A stretch of DNA of 64,000 bases, from the NCBI GenBank assembly GCA_009869945.1, contig WIXG01000308.1, positions 30,675-94,674 on the forward strand, given 5' to 3'. Shown one piece after another: positions 37,122-54,625 of the stretch. Below the pieces are notes generated by a model that saw nothing but the letters and a program-made list of their open reading frames with translations, was not told where the DNA came from and searched no databases. This DNA comes from Mesaphorura yosii. Taxonomy: Eukaryota > Arthropoda > Collembola > Poduromorpha > Tullbergiidae. Each line of letters opens with the position of its first letter. Within the stretch, counting starts at the first letter, position 1. The translations under genes and the position numbers were made by a program.

Positions 37122-37616
37122 CTGCAAGTTAACGCCATATTCAGAAAGAAATCTCCGAGTTTTAGCAAAGGTCCTTAGTAAAAAAAACAGATGGAAGCTG
37201 CAAGTCGGTGTTTGGAAAAAGAAAATAGAAAAGTGCAAGCACGAGGTAAGTTGTGAGCATGAACAGCTTTTCGAACAACAAATAAATAAGAGATACTCCT
37301 CTAACCCAATCATAGGTTGAGAGCCTTTGATATTTACCTACGAACACGATTAAAGTGAAAAATATTATTCGTCTAATTCTTTGTTTTCAAAATCAAGCCG
37401 ATGCAAAGTGAAACAAACATGCCCGTGCAAAGTTTCACGCTACATTTGACATGCGCTAGAATTTTGGGAAGCTTGGAGAGCGAGATTAGCAGCTATTGTA
37501 TTAGTACTAAACGCCCATGGAACACAAAACGTAAGCGAGTAGAAAGCCCCAACTTTCCTTAACCTTGACTACTGGCTAATAACACTCTAAAGAAAACGAA
37601 CTCAAGACGTACCTAT
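37122..37616 (-). other. First intron and putative 5' UTR exon of the RhoGEF
   Basis: The acceptor AACTTGCAG lies next to position 37121 and a donor ATAG|GTACGT lies at about 37616 on the minus strand. This suggests a non-coding leader exon from roughly 37617 to 37710. No ATG in frame with the RhoGEF exists in that leader, so translation starts in the next exon. Confidence 0.4.
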
Positions 37617-37730
37617 GAGGCGATGCTACTGCTCAATCTGTACTGCAAAATTTCCTGGTTGATTGATCACTGGAGATTTCCTCGGAACAAGACAGTCGGG
37701 CGGAATGGATTCAATCACCGACGCACTCTT

Positions 37731-37739
37731 CTATTTATA
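37731..37739 (-). promoter_or_regulatory. TATA box, putative RhoGEF promoter
   Basis: TATAAATAG on the minus strand, about 115 bases upstream of the proposed leader-exon donor. Transcription would be expected to start about 25-30 bases further on, near 37705-37712. No other gene on this strand lies close enough to use it. Confidence 0.45.
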
Positions 37740-40700
37740 CCTCCGGCTCACATGTCCGCTAACACGTTATCACAATTAGGGGTAACCAGGACGTACGCAA
37801 TTTGCAAGCGCGCCCTGTCAGCATGTGCAAACGTCAACGACGGTGAATGTATGGCCGCAGTGCGAGTGCGGACTTTCTTGTAACACCCAACGTAAACGAT
37901 GCCAATTTGGAAGTTGATGACACATGAACCAGCAAAAACGATATGATTTTTTGCGGCGGGTTGGCTGATCACAACATGCGAGAGCATGGACACCGCGGTG
38001 CAAGGGAGGAACTCGACAGATCAAGTCAATTATAAAGGTGATTCCGTGATACACGTACGCACGGCGTATGCGTGTGCATGGTGGATTTGAGCATAATTCA
38101 TATTCAATGTTCAGATATGTGGATATTTCTGCGAGTCCAGACTGGGCTACAGCTTAACAATGCACTGCACAGGGGTTGTTACTATAATTGTAATGAGTTC
38201 ACAATAAGACAATCACACTTGGAAACTGACTTGGTAGGTTTTTTCCTCCTTTCATTCATTTCGCCGACTTTAATTACGCGAAAGGCGCAAAGAAATAATG
38301 GGCACTAAAATCAGTTCATGTTCACTCGTTTAATATCCAATAATAAACCGCGATTTCTTTCCGTCCACTTTCAAAAAGTTGAGCATAAGCACGATAATTT
38401 CACTAATCACTGTTTGAATAAGGGCACATGCGAGGATATTTTCGAATCATCCTGGTACGGCGTGCGGATTCCTTCAGCTGCGATCGTAAAATCCGTCAGT
38501 GCTCGTTCTATTGTGCCCGTATCTCTGAGTTTTATTACAAATTGTCATGTTGAAGGAAATTCGTTGACTGCCCATGCTATGTTTGTTCGCAGTTCATGTC
38601 GAAATGTATTTCACACAGGCAACATAATTGTGATGCGCGGAGCACAACACAACAGTCACAGCGGCGAAGGTGTACGTATTCTTGTCTTGAAAGTTTTCTT
38701 GTCGTCGACACGAGAACCAAACGCACATCCAAGTTTGTTCAGCACAAGCCAGATTTAACGTCGTTTCGCCTGACTGTGTAAGGACGAATTTTATGAACTA
38801 TTCATTAATTCTGCATTATTGTCTCTTGCTAGCATGGCAGGAGGAAAACGGTACGAAAATGCTTAATTTAGAAAGAGTGTCTCCCGACGAGCACGGCAAA
38901 ACACGGCTGGCAGTTTATCACCATAAATAAAAATGCAGCACGAGGACACGATCTCCATGTACGAACGAGCAACACGTTAATTACTTGGCTATTAAATTAA
39001 TACTTTGGTAGTACTCGGTCGACATGTACCATAATTTTATGTTTCATGGATGATGAACCGAATTTCACATTTAGAAAGGCAGGCTGGGATTGAGGCTCGA
39101 TTTTTGCAGATTTCCAAATTGTAGCTCGACGACACAGATTCCATTGTGCACAAGTTCCTTATTGAAACGATTTGCAGCGTGTCAGTCCCATCTGCATTGT
39201 TTCTGTGTTGTTGTCCTCGATCGCACATTTCACATTTTGAACAAGGAAACGACTCGCACTTGGCACTTTGAAGAGACTGGCAAAATCAATGGCTTATGGC
39301 TTTATGATGACCGAAGGTGTCGTAGGGTAATTGTAACACTAAAGATTTTACGACCCTTTGCGTTTCTTTTTCGCTTCATGATGCCGTGACGGCGCACAAA
39401 CTCCGAATTATAATTGCAGGTGATTATTGCTTGCAACTTGCGAATTTAACGATCGCTTCGTTCTTGACGCCGTTGCCGTTGACGCTGGTCGAGTGATAGT
39501 CGTTGGTTGCTGCTGCTGCACGGAAACATTGCAGTTGTCAAATTCTTGGGTTGTGTTTTTGCAATAATTTACGGTGTGTAGGGCTGTGCGAACAAGACAG
39601 ACGTGAGGGAACATGGACGGTGTTGGGACTCGAGTTATAAAAAAGTTTAAAAGTGCATTGAGCCGTTCTTTTTTTACTTCTTTCCTTTCTCCTCCTCACC
39701 GTCTACTCTAAACTTCATCATCATCATTTTCATCATCAGCGTGGTGGTGGTTAATGTTGCTGTGTATTGTTGTGTGTTTCCATCTGCACATTCTTACCTG
39801 CGTACTTGGCAACTCTTCTTGTTATTCCCATTCTCAAAGGGCAATGGAGCGAAACTAGTTTCTGGTAGTGTTGTGCTCGCTCGCTGCTGCTGCTCCGTCG
39901 TGTAACATGCCATTGCCATGCCACACTCAAGCCAAGCCACGGCTAAAGCCTGCTGACTGCTGTAGTGATAAATTATGGTTAAGTTATAAACCAAGCTGCA
40001 GAGTTTGAGAGTTTCGTAAGGAAAGGATGTAGTAATAGTAACAAGAACAGCAGTGGTGCCTGCACGGAATGGTCGTTGTTGGATAATTGTAATATTTTGC
40101 ATTGTTATGTCAAGCTCAGCCCAAGTACAAGGAACCACCATAAAGAGTCATAGTCACTCTGCTTCAAACAAGTCGACGCTTTACTTTACTTGGTCTGCGT
40201 GGAACAATAAACTCCTTTGAGAACATTTCAATCTCAAGACGAGTCTCGCAGACGAGATGCCTGACTGAGTTACAGTGCAGGGCACAATGGACTCAGGAAT
40301 CAACACCTTCTCCCTCTGTTTTATTCAATTCAGTGTATCGCAGCTCGGTAAGTTGCAGCCAAGCACTAGCCACGGTTTAATCACGGTGCTGGGCTCAACT
40401 TAGGTCTTAATGTGTGAATAACGAAATTTGGCTTATTGAGCTTCTTGCCTTTGTAGAGTTGCCTGGAAGGAACGAACCCCTTCTTGTTTTATTAACCAAA
40501 AACTGAAACTTCAAACACAAAAACTCCTTCCTCTCACTCCTCACACATGACCATAGTCAAATCTTAGTCACGATTAGCACATTATCAAACACGAGTTTAT
40601 ATAGCCCAATTTACAATGCGAATTGGAGCAGATGCGAATATAACTGACGTTTGGCACCTGTCTTAAGCGTCAGCCAGCAGCAATGCAAATTGTAAATGCA

Positions 40701-43700
40701 ATCCAACAGTTCAATGGTTGAGCAATGACAAAATCCATAAATTTAATTGCATCATGGAACTTACAACCGTCGTTTATTTCGACTCGTCGTATAATTAATG
40801 TGCACAAAATCCATTTCAAGTGTGGGCCGACTCTTGTCTCTGGTTTTACAGCGCTGAGTTATTGTCATGCTTCAATGAGAATAGCGAATAGCCTTCTTAC
40901 GTCGTTTTCTTTTAATATGGTTTGGCAAGAATAGAAACGGCCATTATTCTCATAAGTTGGTACACGAAACAGTTCAAAGCAGCGGCACAATAGTCCTTCT
41001 TTGCTAAATGAAAGAGAACGGGTAAAGTATCACAGCGTTTGCTTGCGTTTTGCGATTCTGCATCGCGCATTTTCCTCCACTCGAGAGCCATTTTGAGTGC
41101 CTATTATGCGCCGTGTTAAGGCGAATTCAGGAAAACTTTGTTAATCGCTGCTTAAATTTTAATTTTACGGCCTGCATTTGTACTTGACTCGAATTCGCAG
41201 CGGAGTATTATGAAAATGATTTGCAGCAATTGACTGTGTCTCATGCAACAGAGTACGGCGTGATTTGTACTTCTGCAGTCTCTGAACTGAACTTTCGAAT
41301 GGCAACGATTCGTTTAATGTGTATCATGCCTTATAAATAGGTTAATAATAAGAGCGCGGCAGAGCACTGCGATTGTTGGCCCATTGCTACGCCCAATCAC
41401 GCCACATGCATTTCATTCGTACGAATTGGCCCGCTAGAGCTCTGTCAAATTAATTTTTAAGAATCATGGCGATGGCAGGAATGGATCGAGTGAAATTTGG
41501 CAACAGAATTCAAGAACACTGTCAGAGTCAAATGGCAACACGAACGCATGAAGGATGCAGTGCTCTTGTGTCTTGATGAGGTATTGAGTAATTGGAGGCG
41601 TTAAAATCGAGCATTATTTCCAACACTTCATCATCATGAACTATGAACATGTTTTTCTCCTTATTTTGAGACAGACGCAGTTCGGTCGAGGACACAATGT
41701 AAATATGGGGTGGCAGAGCAGAGTCAGATTGAATAATAAACACGGACTATTAGCATAATTTCATGATGCTGCAATAATGAGAATATTTTCGTATGAATTA
41801 TTATTATTGACAGATTATCCACGCATACAATTTCCCAGCCGCATGTCATGCTTCGATTATGTAAGTCGTAAGTTGAGCTCAACTGCCAACATATCGCGAT
41901 CAAATTAAAAAAGACTATTGCGCTGCGGAGACAATATGTAAAATGGAACCAAATGAAACAAGAAATACAAAATAACGGTTAATTACGAGTACACGAGCAC
42001 TGACGAGATCGCGCATAGTGTGCTTAATGGCATTCATTGTTTTAGCACCCAATAGTCTGCCACCTCTTCACCTTTGTGCCTGCCTGTGAACCACTAATTC
42101 AATATCTCGAGACTCGTTGTTGTACGTGTACAACCTCGAACTTTTTCATTAACTGTAACTCGAGTATCAGCTGTCAGGTGCAAGGTTAACCATTTCTGTA
42201 TTAATAACGAACAAGGCGCGCTGCATGTTAATGAAGTGACCGCCTGGAAGTCCATTTCTATTTGGGCTGCTGCTCGATAAATAAGTTACCACTGGAAATT
42301 GTAGCGAACACATGGCACGAGTCACGGCCCGGACTCGCCAGACGCAGGAGGCATGCCTGGCCCCACCATCACATTTCAATCAAAACGGGTTTTCTGCCGG
42401 CGACAAGAGCCGTGAATAATTTGGAGTTTGTCGTTCAACAAAGGGAAGGAAGGCCGTGCTACAATTTGCTCATTCAGGGCAGCTTATTATATCATTATTG
42501 CGATGACGGTGTACACACAGGCGAAGGCGAATGAGTTGAATTTCCTTTACATAATCACCGCCAACAATTCAGTTAACGGAATCTTTCATCTTGGTCTGCG
42601 AAGGAATGACGTGTATGACCATCTTGTGAAGTCCTCGTCTTAATGAAATGCTGTGCAATTGCAATGCTTTGTGCACCTTTGCGAACAATTCATCATGAAG
42701 GTGTTTTTTGGTCGGTCGCTAAACCGCACAATATTGCATGAACTGGTGCAATGCTGACTGCGAGTTTTGTGCCGAATGAATTGTTTATTAAGGCATGGCA
42801 GTGTCGCTTGATTATATGACTATCAAGTGTCCATCTCTCCCCAAACATTTTCCCACTTCATTTGCTCGTTAACCAAGTTTGGTAAAAACAACTTGTTAAA
42901 ACTGAAATTCTTGCAATATTTCATGCTTTCCCACATTTGGCCTTTTTTGATGCAATAATTACTGGGATGCGATAACACTTGGACACGAATGAGTCATGTG
43001 AAATGTTCGCAGTTTAGTGAATTGAAATCATCTTCTTTGCACACCCCATCACAAAGTTTATTAATTACGACCCCATGTAGTAGTACGATGATTATTGAGC
43101 AGAAACAGGCTAGACTAGAATATGGCTGTCTGAGTAGTCTGAGGTAACAGGTTCATCTGGACGAGGGACGACGTGCAGCAATGGCTATGGATACGGACAC
43201 TCATAGACTTCTGGGACAAGAGTTCAAAGACGTCAAACAGTGAGACCCATCTGGTCATTAGAATGTTAATTGGATTTGTATCAGAGATTCCCACATTTCA
43301 GAGAAATTAATTTAATTAAATCGAAAATGTTTGCGCATGCTGTGCGTAGAGTCTTGGTGAAATTTGCACAGAAAGCATTATCATCAACATCCTTCAAGCG
43401 TGTTCAAGGTACCATCAGGCTAAGATTTGTTTAGCTGATTGGCAAAGACTCCAAGAAATTTAATTTCCGAAAGCGCTTGAAATAGTAGATTTCATCATGA
43501 AATAAAATAGATATTATGAAAGGACTGCCAGGAACTCTCACCGAATTTTCAACCATCGGGCAGAGAACCAAAATGACTGCAATGTTCCTCCGTTGACGAG
43601 CTATCCCAACCCAATGTAGCAGAAAGGTGCTGGCAAGCTTGTCAGTCAAAGTCAGTCGCAACACGCACTCTGGCTTCTCGTCCATGACCAATGGCCGCCG

Positions 43701-44898
43701 ATGTTCCAAAATACTATAGAACGTTCAAGTGAAAGCAGGGAAGAATGCGAACCTGGTCTGGGTGGTCTCCTCTATCGATGCGTTCGTGTTGGGTGCCCAC
43801 AATGCAAATAGAGGGTCCTCAGGGCGCTAACCAATGTCCCGAGACTTCGTTCACGTGATGATTCTCCACCTTAACTGTAACTGGCAAAAGTTAAATAGTG
43901 CGGCTCTTTGGCCTCTCGACCGACGAAGAAAAGCGCGGTACTAGCCCGTACGGGGCTTGGCCAAGGCAAGTAAAACAATTACAATTAGAATTCTGGTGAC
44001 AGATGACTGCTGAGGATTCTTCGACCGGTGATTTCAAGGTAAATGGCGATGCTTACAGTCATAATAATCACAGAACCTTCTTGTGCAAGACTAGGCATCC
44101 AGATTTCCTGGAATGAATACACTAATGTAAAACTAGAGAGGATCGATCAAATCGGGGCCATGGTTTTGACATTGGAACCTTGTTGGGAACGTGGCATAAA
44201 CGAGATGAGGCTATACATTTAGTTAAAATATGTAAACGAAAACAAATAGCAGCGAAAGAGTGCTAATTGTATTGCCTAATGACATGCATTGGTACTAACT
44301 GCTGCCAGCTCATGAAAACGGTAAAACTCTAATGACTCCAGTTCATTTCTTAACATATGTGTGTTGGAACAAACAAACACGTAGACGCAACGTGATCTTT
44401 GATTGTCTATATGCGGATGTTTGCCTTCGAACTAGGAAAGAACAGAACGATCCAATGCGGCATGAGATCAGGACAGGAGTTTTCCTTTCCTCGTCGTCGT
44501 GATGGGTGGATGTTCGAATCGTCCAAAATGTGGTTGTGAATCTTCTGCCACCCATTCAGTCGTAGGGAACCGGTAGTGTTTTCTTTACGTTATCTGTGAC
44601 CACATCCAAGAAGGTCAACTTGTACAGTGCAGTGCAGGGCACTTAAACATTTCCATTCCAGTCTCAATATAATTACTCACTCACACATTACGTAACGACG
44701 AACGGACGAACATTCCATTGCTTTGCATTACGCTAAATTATTCTACTCCACGAGACGAGAGACAGAGTTATAGCTTATCTCTTGCCTAAATATCACATTG
44801 CCTGACGCCGCACTGGTAAAGTTTACAATAGTTACACCAGGCATAGAATGCGTTTGAGCAGTTGGTAATAATTCGATGTTTGTGCATTTTCAGGAACC
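37740..44898. other. 7-kb intergenic stretch without recognisable genes
   Basis: Lies between the divergent RhoGEF and AK3 genes. No frame resembles a known protein. Small simple repeats occur, such as a CATCAT run near 39720. A GC-rich patch near 43750-43980 contains a short palindrome (AGCCCGTACGGGGCT). It probably holds regulatory DNA for both genes. Confidence 0.5.
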
Positions 44899-45814
44899 AT
44901 GAGGCGGTTTATGAGTACAGTGAAGCCATCTCTTCAGTTGGTGATAATAGGACCTCCAGGATCTGGAAAGGGCACAATTTCCGAACGAATAGTCAAGGAA
45001 TTTACGCTGAGGCATCTGTCGGCTGGTGATTTGTTACGATCGCACATTCTTTCTAAATCTGGTGAGTGTTTTAGCTATTGGTTGGCACAAAAATTGAAAA
45101 TCGCCGATATATTTTACTTTCTTTGTTGTTCGACAGAATTTGGCAAGAAGATAGAGCCAATCCTAGCTGCCGGACAACTCGTTCCTACTGACTTACTAGC
45201 CCCGCTAATCAATCATGAAATCAGTCAAACTAAAGCCGGATGGCTGCTGGACGGTTGGTGACAGAAAATACGAAGGAATTTTTCTTGTCAAAATTAGCAA
45301 TGTACTCTAAATGACTATGTTTGATTCGATGCATTTTCAGGCTATCCGAGAACGAAAGAACAGGCTTTAAATCTTGACGCCAAATTTCCGCCAAAGGTCG
45401 TAATAAATTTGAACGTACCCTTCCCGACAATAATAGACCGCATTAAATCGAGATGGATACATGCGCCAAGTGGCAGAGTGTATAATTTAGAATTCAGTCC
45501 GCCAAAAGTATCTGTAAGCGAATGTCGACATTCCCTTAAGCAATAATAATTTGCCCTTGTACATGTACATGTATAAATCGATTATTCCGCAGGGCAAAGA
45601 CGACATTACCGGTGAGGCGTTGACGCAACGCGAAGACGATAAGCCAGAGTCCGTTTCGAAGCGATTGGAGGTTTACCAGAGCATGGTGACACCGCTCCTG
45701 GACTTCTATCAGGAGAAGAACATTCTGAAAGTGTTCTCGGGAACAGAGTCCAATGTAATTTGGCTGAAAGTGAAAACGTTCCTGCATGATTACAATACGG
45801 GCTTACAAAAATAA
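44899..45814 (+). CDS. AK3: Mitochondrial GTP:AMP phosphotransferase (adenylate kinase 3)
   Basis: Transfers phosphate from GTP to AMP in the mitochondrial matrix, recycling AMP and GTP linked to the citric acid cycle. Four exons (44899-45061, 45137-45253, 45341-45513, 45593-45814) join in frame to 224 residues, close to the family length. Visible features: P-loop GPPGSGKG near residue 20, HLSAGDLLR in the AMP-binding region, [15 protein letters not shown] with the invariant Arg, NLNVPF, and the lid [19 protein letters not shown]. The ending [14 protein letters not shown] and [10 protein letters not shown] are diagnostic of AK3 against AK1/AK2/AK4. The lid lacks the four zinc cysteines of many bacterial enzymes. 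No clear cleavable presequence is seen beyond MRRFMSTVK, as usual for AK3. Confidence 0.95.
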
Positions 45815-45815
45815 A
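45810..45815 (+). terminator. AATAAA polyadenylation signal overlapping the AK3 stop codon
   Basis: The bases AATAAA span 45810-45815 and the AK3 stop TAA is 45812-45814. If used, the 3' UTR would be only about 15-30 bases. Other AATAAA copies occur downstream (for example near 45905), so a longer UTR is possible. Confidence 0.45.
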
Positions 45816-45894
45816 CCAAATACAAATCATTCCAATTATCGCATCATTATCGACATTACGTACCTTAGGTTATGTTACTTATATTGACCTCTCA

Positions 45895-46275
45895 TGAATG
45901 CTTCAATAAAAGCATTGCTAAAAAGCTCGAATTTCATCTCAAATACTTTGTTCCGTTGGTTTGCTGGGGTGAAGGCATTTGAAAGGTCTTCAAAAGCGTT
46001 CAATCGTATACCATCGGTATGTCGTTTATCAGCTTTATTGGAAGCTTTATTGCAGGGCTTTATTGTAGACCAATTCACGGGTAGACCATGGCGAACGCGA
46101 ACGGAGATCGCGCAGCCGCCTGCCGCTCAGGCCATGAATGGGCCCATTGCGGACTATACAAGTTCGCTTATTAGTTCGGGCTTTATTGGCCCCGCAATGA
46201 ACTCCCTGAGCTAAAAATAGCCCAAGGGGCCACCCCGCAATGAACTCCCTCTCCCTGAGCTAAAAATAGCAATGT
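45895..46275 (+). repeat. Cluster of short tandem and degenerate repeats downstream of AK3
   Basis: GCTTTATTG recurs at 46032, 46044, 46057 and 46180. A longer unit starting CCCCGCAATGAACTCCCT and ending GAGCTAAAAATAGC occurs at 46190-46221 and again at 46233-46270, the second copy with a six-base internal duplication. The plus strand is open through part of this region (45894-46214), but the translation has no family match. This looks like a mobile-element remnant or local slippage array. Confidence 0.45.
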
Positions 46276-48811
46276 CCGAATTGATGGGTACAATTGGCCT
46301 CATCGTCTGATGTTGGCGCAGGGGCAATGCATGCAATCTTTTCCTCCTGGAACTGCAGATGAAGTTTCAGACTAAACTGAGAATTACAGAATCTGTAGCT
46401 CCGAATAATGAGTGAAAAAGAGCACAATAATTCCGCGATGCCAAACCGTATGTGTTTGGGGTTTACTTATTCGCAAGTATCTCGCTGTCTTTGTCTCACT
46501 TAGCCAGGAGTACATATTTGATGACGCTTTTTGGAATAAATTGTGTCTCCTTCATCAAACCTTGCCGAGTCATCCGAATTTCGTATCTTACTCTCAAGTA
46601 TAAGCTGTCAATAATTACTTACTTCGGAGTTCATTCGCGTACCCCATACAAAGGAAAGCGGTAGCACCACTACGATAGCTTTAGCATATGAGCAACTTGC
46701 CGTTTGAACTCTTCGACGACGTAGTGAATGCCGTTAATTGGCAATCGCCCCAAATACCTGGGTTGCGCGTGGTCTGAGGAATGTGCGACAAACGATATTG
46801 CATTTGTATTCTCTTCTGAGCACACCCCAAGTTAAATCTAAAGTACTGCTTGATTTTGCATTTGGCTGCATGCATACGCTGCAAGAAACAATCATAAAAA
46901 ATAGTTGGACGATGAGGTTGTCGAATGGAATGAGGCAAAGATTGCGTTGAGACGCTTGAACGATGTTGTTGACGATGCGGTGGAGTGGCGAATGAGTGGT
47001 GGTGGTGTGGTGGCGTTTCTGTGCGGAGTAATAATAATAATTTTCAATTGTAAGATTACAAGTTGGGAAGAAAAATAAACTACGGCTCGTTGCAAGCAGT
47101 GGCTTGGGTTGCAGTGGTGGAATGCTTTGCCACGCCATCCCTGGCCATAGCCACAGGTACGGGAATACATTGTGCGGTAATGAAGTCGTGTTGCGTGCAA
47201 CAATATATTTCATTGTTGCTCTTGCCTTTGGTATGTGATGTAGACTGTGGCCACTGCTCGCCTGCCTGCCTGGCCTGGCTAGCTTTATGGCTACTTCCAC
47301 TTTTTGTACCAACAACAGTCAAGAGAAACCAAACCTCTTTCTCTGAAACTATCTCTGCAAATATGCAGCAGCAGCGATGAGAATAAAGTGAATACAAAGT
47401 ATTCAGCAGATGCAGAATGTATGTGAAGATAAGATAGAATGGTACACATGAATTAGAAACCTCGTTTTAATAATAAAAGAAGAACATTAGCATACCGTTT
47501 ATACGACTCTGGCTCTGCTATTCTACGTCTGCGACATGGCACATCTCCACCACCACAACATGTTCAGTTGTTCAGCCAGTGCTCTTTCTCTTCAAAAATC
47601 GTAAAATAGAAAACGGAAGGAAGTCGAGTGTAAGAGTGCAGAAACAATTACAAGTGAGGGGACAAACTAAAGCAATTAATACACGCAGTATTCTCATACA
47701 ACTCGTCAAATTCAACTCCAAGCTCAACAATCGACAATGGCGTGGCGGAAGGGGACACGCAACCTGTGCTGTACTTTTCGAACACAGGAACCTCACCTGC
47801 GCCCAGTTCCATGCTCAGCGCCCAGACCAATAAGTGATAACGAAGTCTTGTGCCTTGATTTGCATTTGGAGACAATTAGTGGATTCCTCGGTTCTATAAA
47901 GTGTTCGCTTTTGAGACTTGTACACTGTGTTTACGAATGAAAAGGGAAAGTCAAGCGAAAAGAACGAGACGACACTGCAAATGTTATTAGGCATTCATGA
48001 TAAGGGGAAACAGAAACACAAATTTGACCTTTGATCAGCACTGCAGCAGTAATAATTGTGCATGAGACTTACAACCTTTGGTTTCACCCATACGTACTCG
48101 GTGCGTCGGTCATTGTTTGACCGCCATTAGGCACGCTCAGTGAAGATAACAACATTCCACGCATGTGCGGTTTCAAACGAACACAAATAACAACACTGGA
48201 ATTTCAAACCTCGGCGTTGGCACGACACACCGAAGCATTTTTGTCCCATGCTTGTCCATGATTTAGACAATCAAGCAATCCGAATGAACTGTGGCGTCGC
48301 AGCGCCGAGCTTAATAGTATTTCCATTTGCCAAAGTCCACGCTCCATAAAACAATTTAAGCACGAGGATTAACGGGTGAAGAGCTTGATAGTCGTGAAGC
48401 GTTTGTGCCTTAGACAAGAGTTTAGAACGACAGTGCCCGAACAAGACAAGTAAGTACTTCACGACTCGAATAGTTAATAATATATTGTTCTTGGCGTAAT
48501 TAATTTTTGTTTCATCTTCTTTTAAGGTTCCTATGACCGAAGTGTACTTAATGTAAACAGTCCGTCCAATTAAATAACTTTTTGTGATGCCAAACGCGTG
48601 ATTACGCCTTCATCATCTACTTAATGTTGAGACTAAAACTCAGTTCGATATTGTGGTTCCAGCAGCACTCAGATTTCAATTCCACGGTAGTTTACTTCCG
48701 CTAAATATTGGCCAACACTGGCCAGCAGCCAATTTGAATTCCAATTAAGTATGAAACACTCAAGTTAGCCGAGGCTCTTGACATTTTCAAGCACTTTTGA
48801 AGTGATTCACA
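46276..48811. other. Intergenic stretch between AK3 and MAGI
   Basis: I see no supported gene. Long overlapping frames on both strands around 46734-47400 have no recognisable product. GGT-rich simple sequence occurs near 46990-47020. The right part probably contains the MAGI promoter and any 5' leader, but I could not identify a TATA box or leader exon with confidence. Confidence 0.5.

Positions 48812-54625
<5,814 letters not shown>

Noticed and set aside
46734..47315. 193-codon minus-strand open frame with several overlapping frames on both strands
   Set aside because: Multiple frames open at once over simple-sequence DNA; no protein family recognised and no splice partners.
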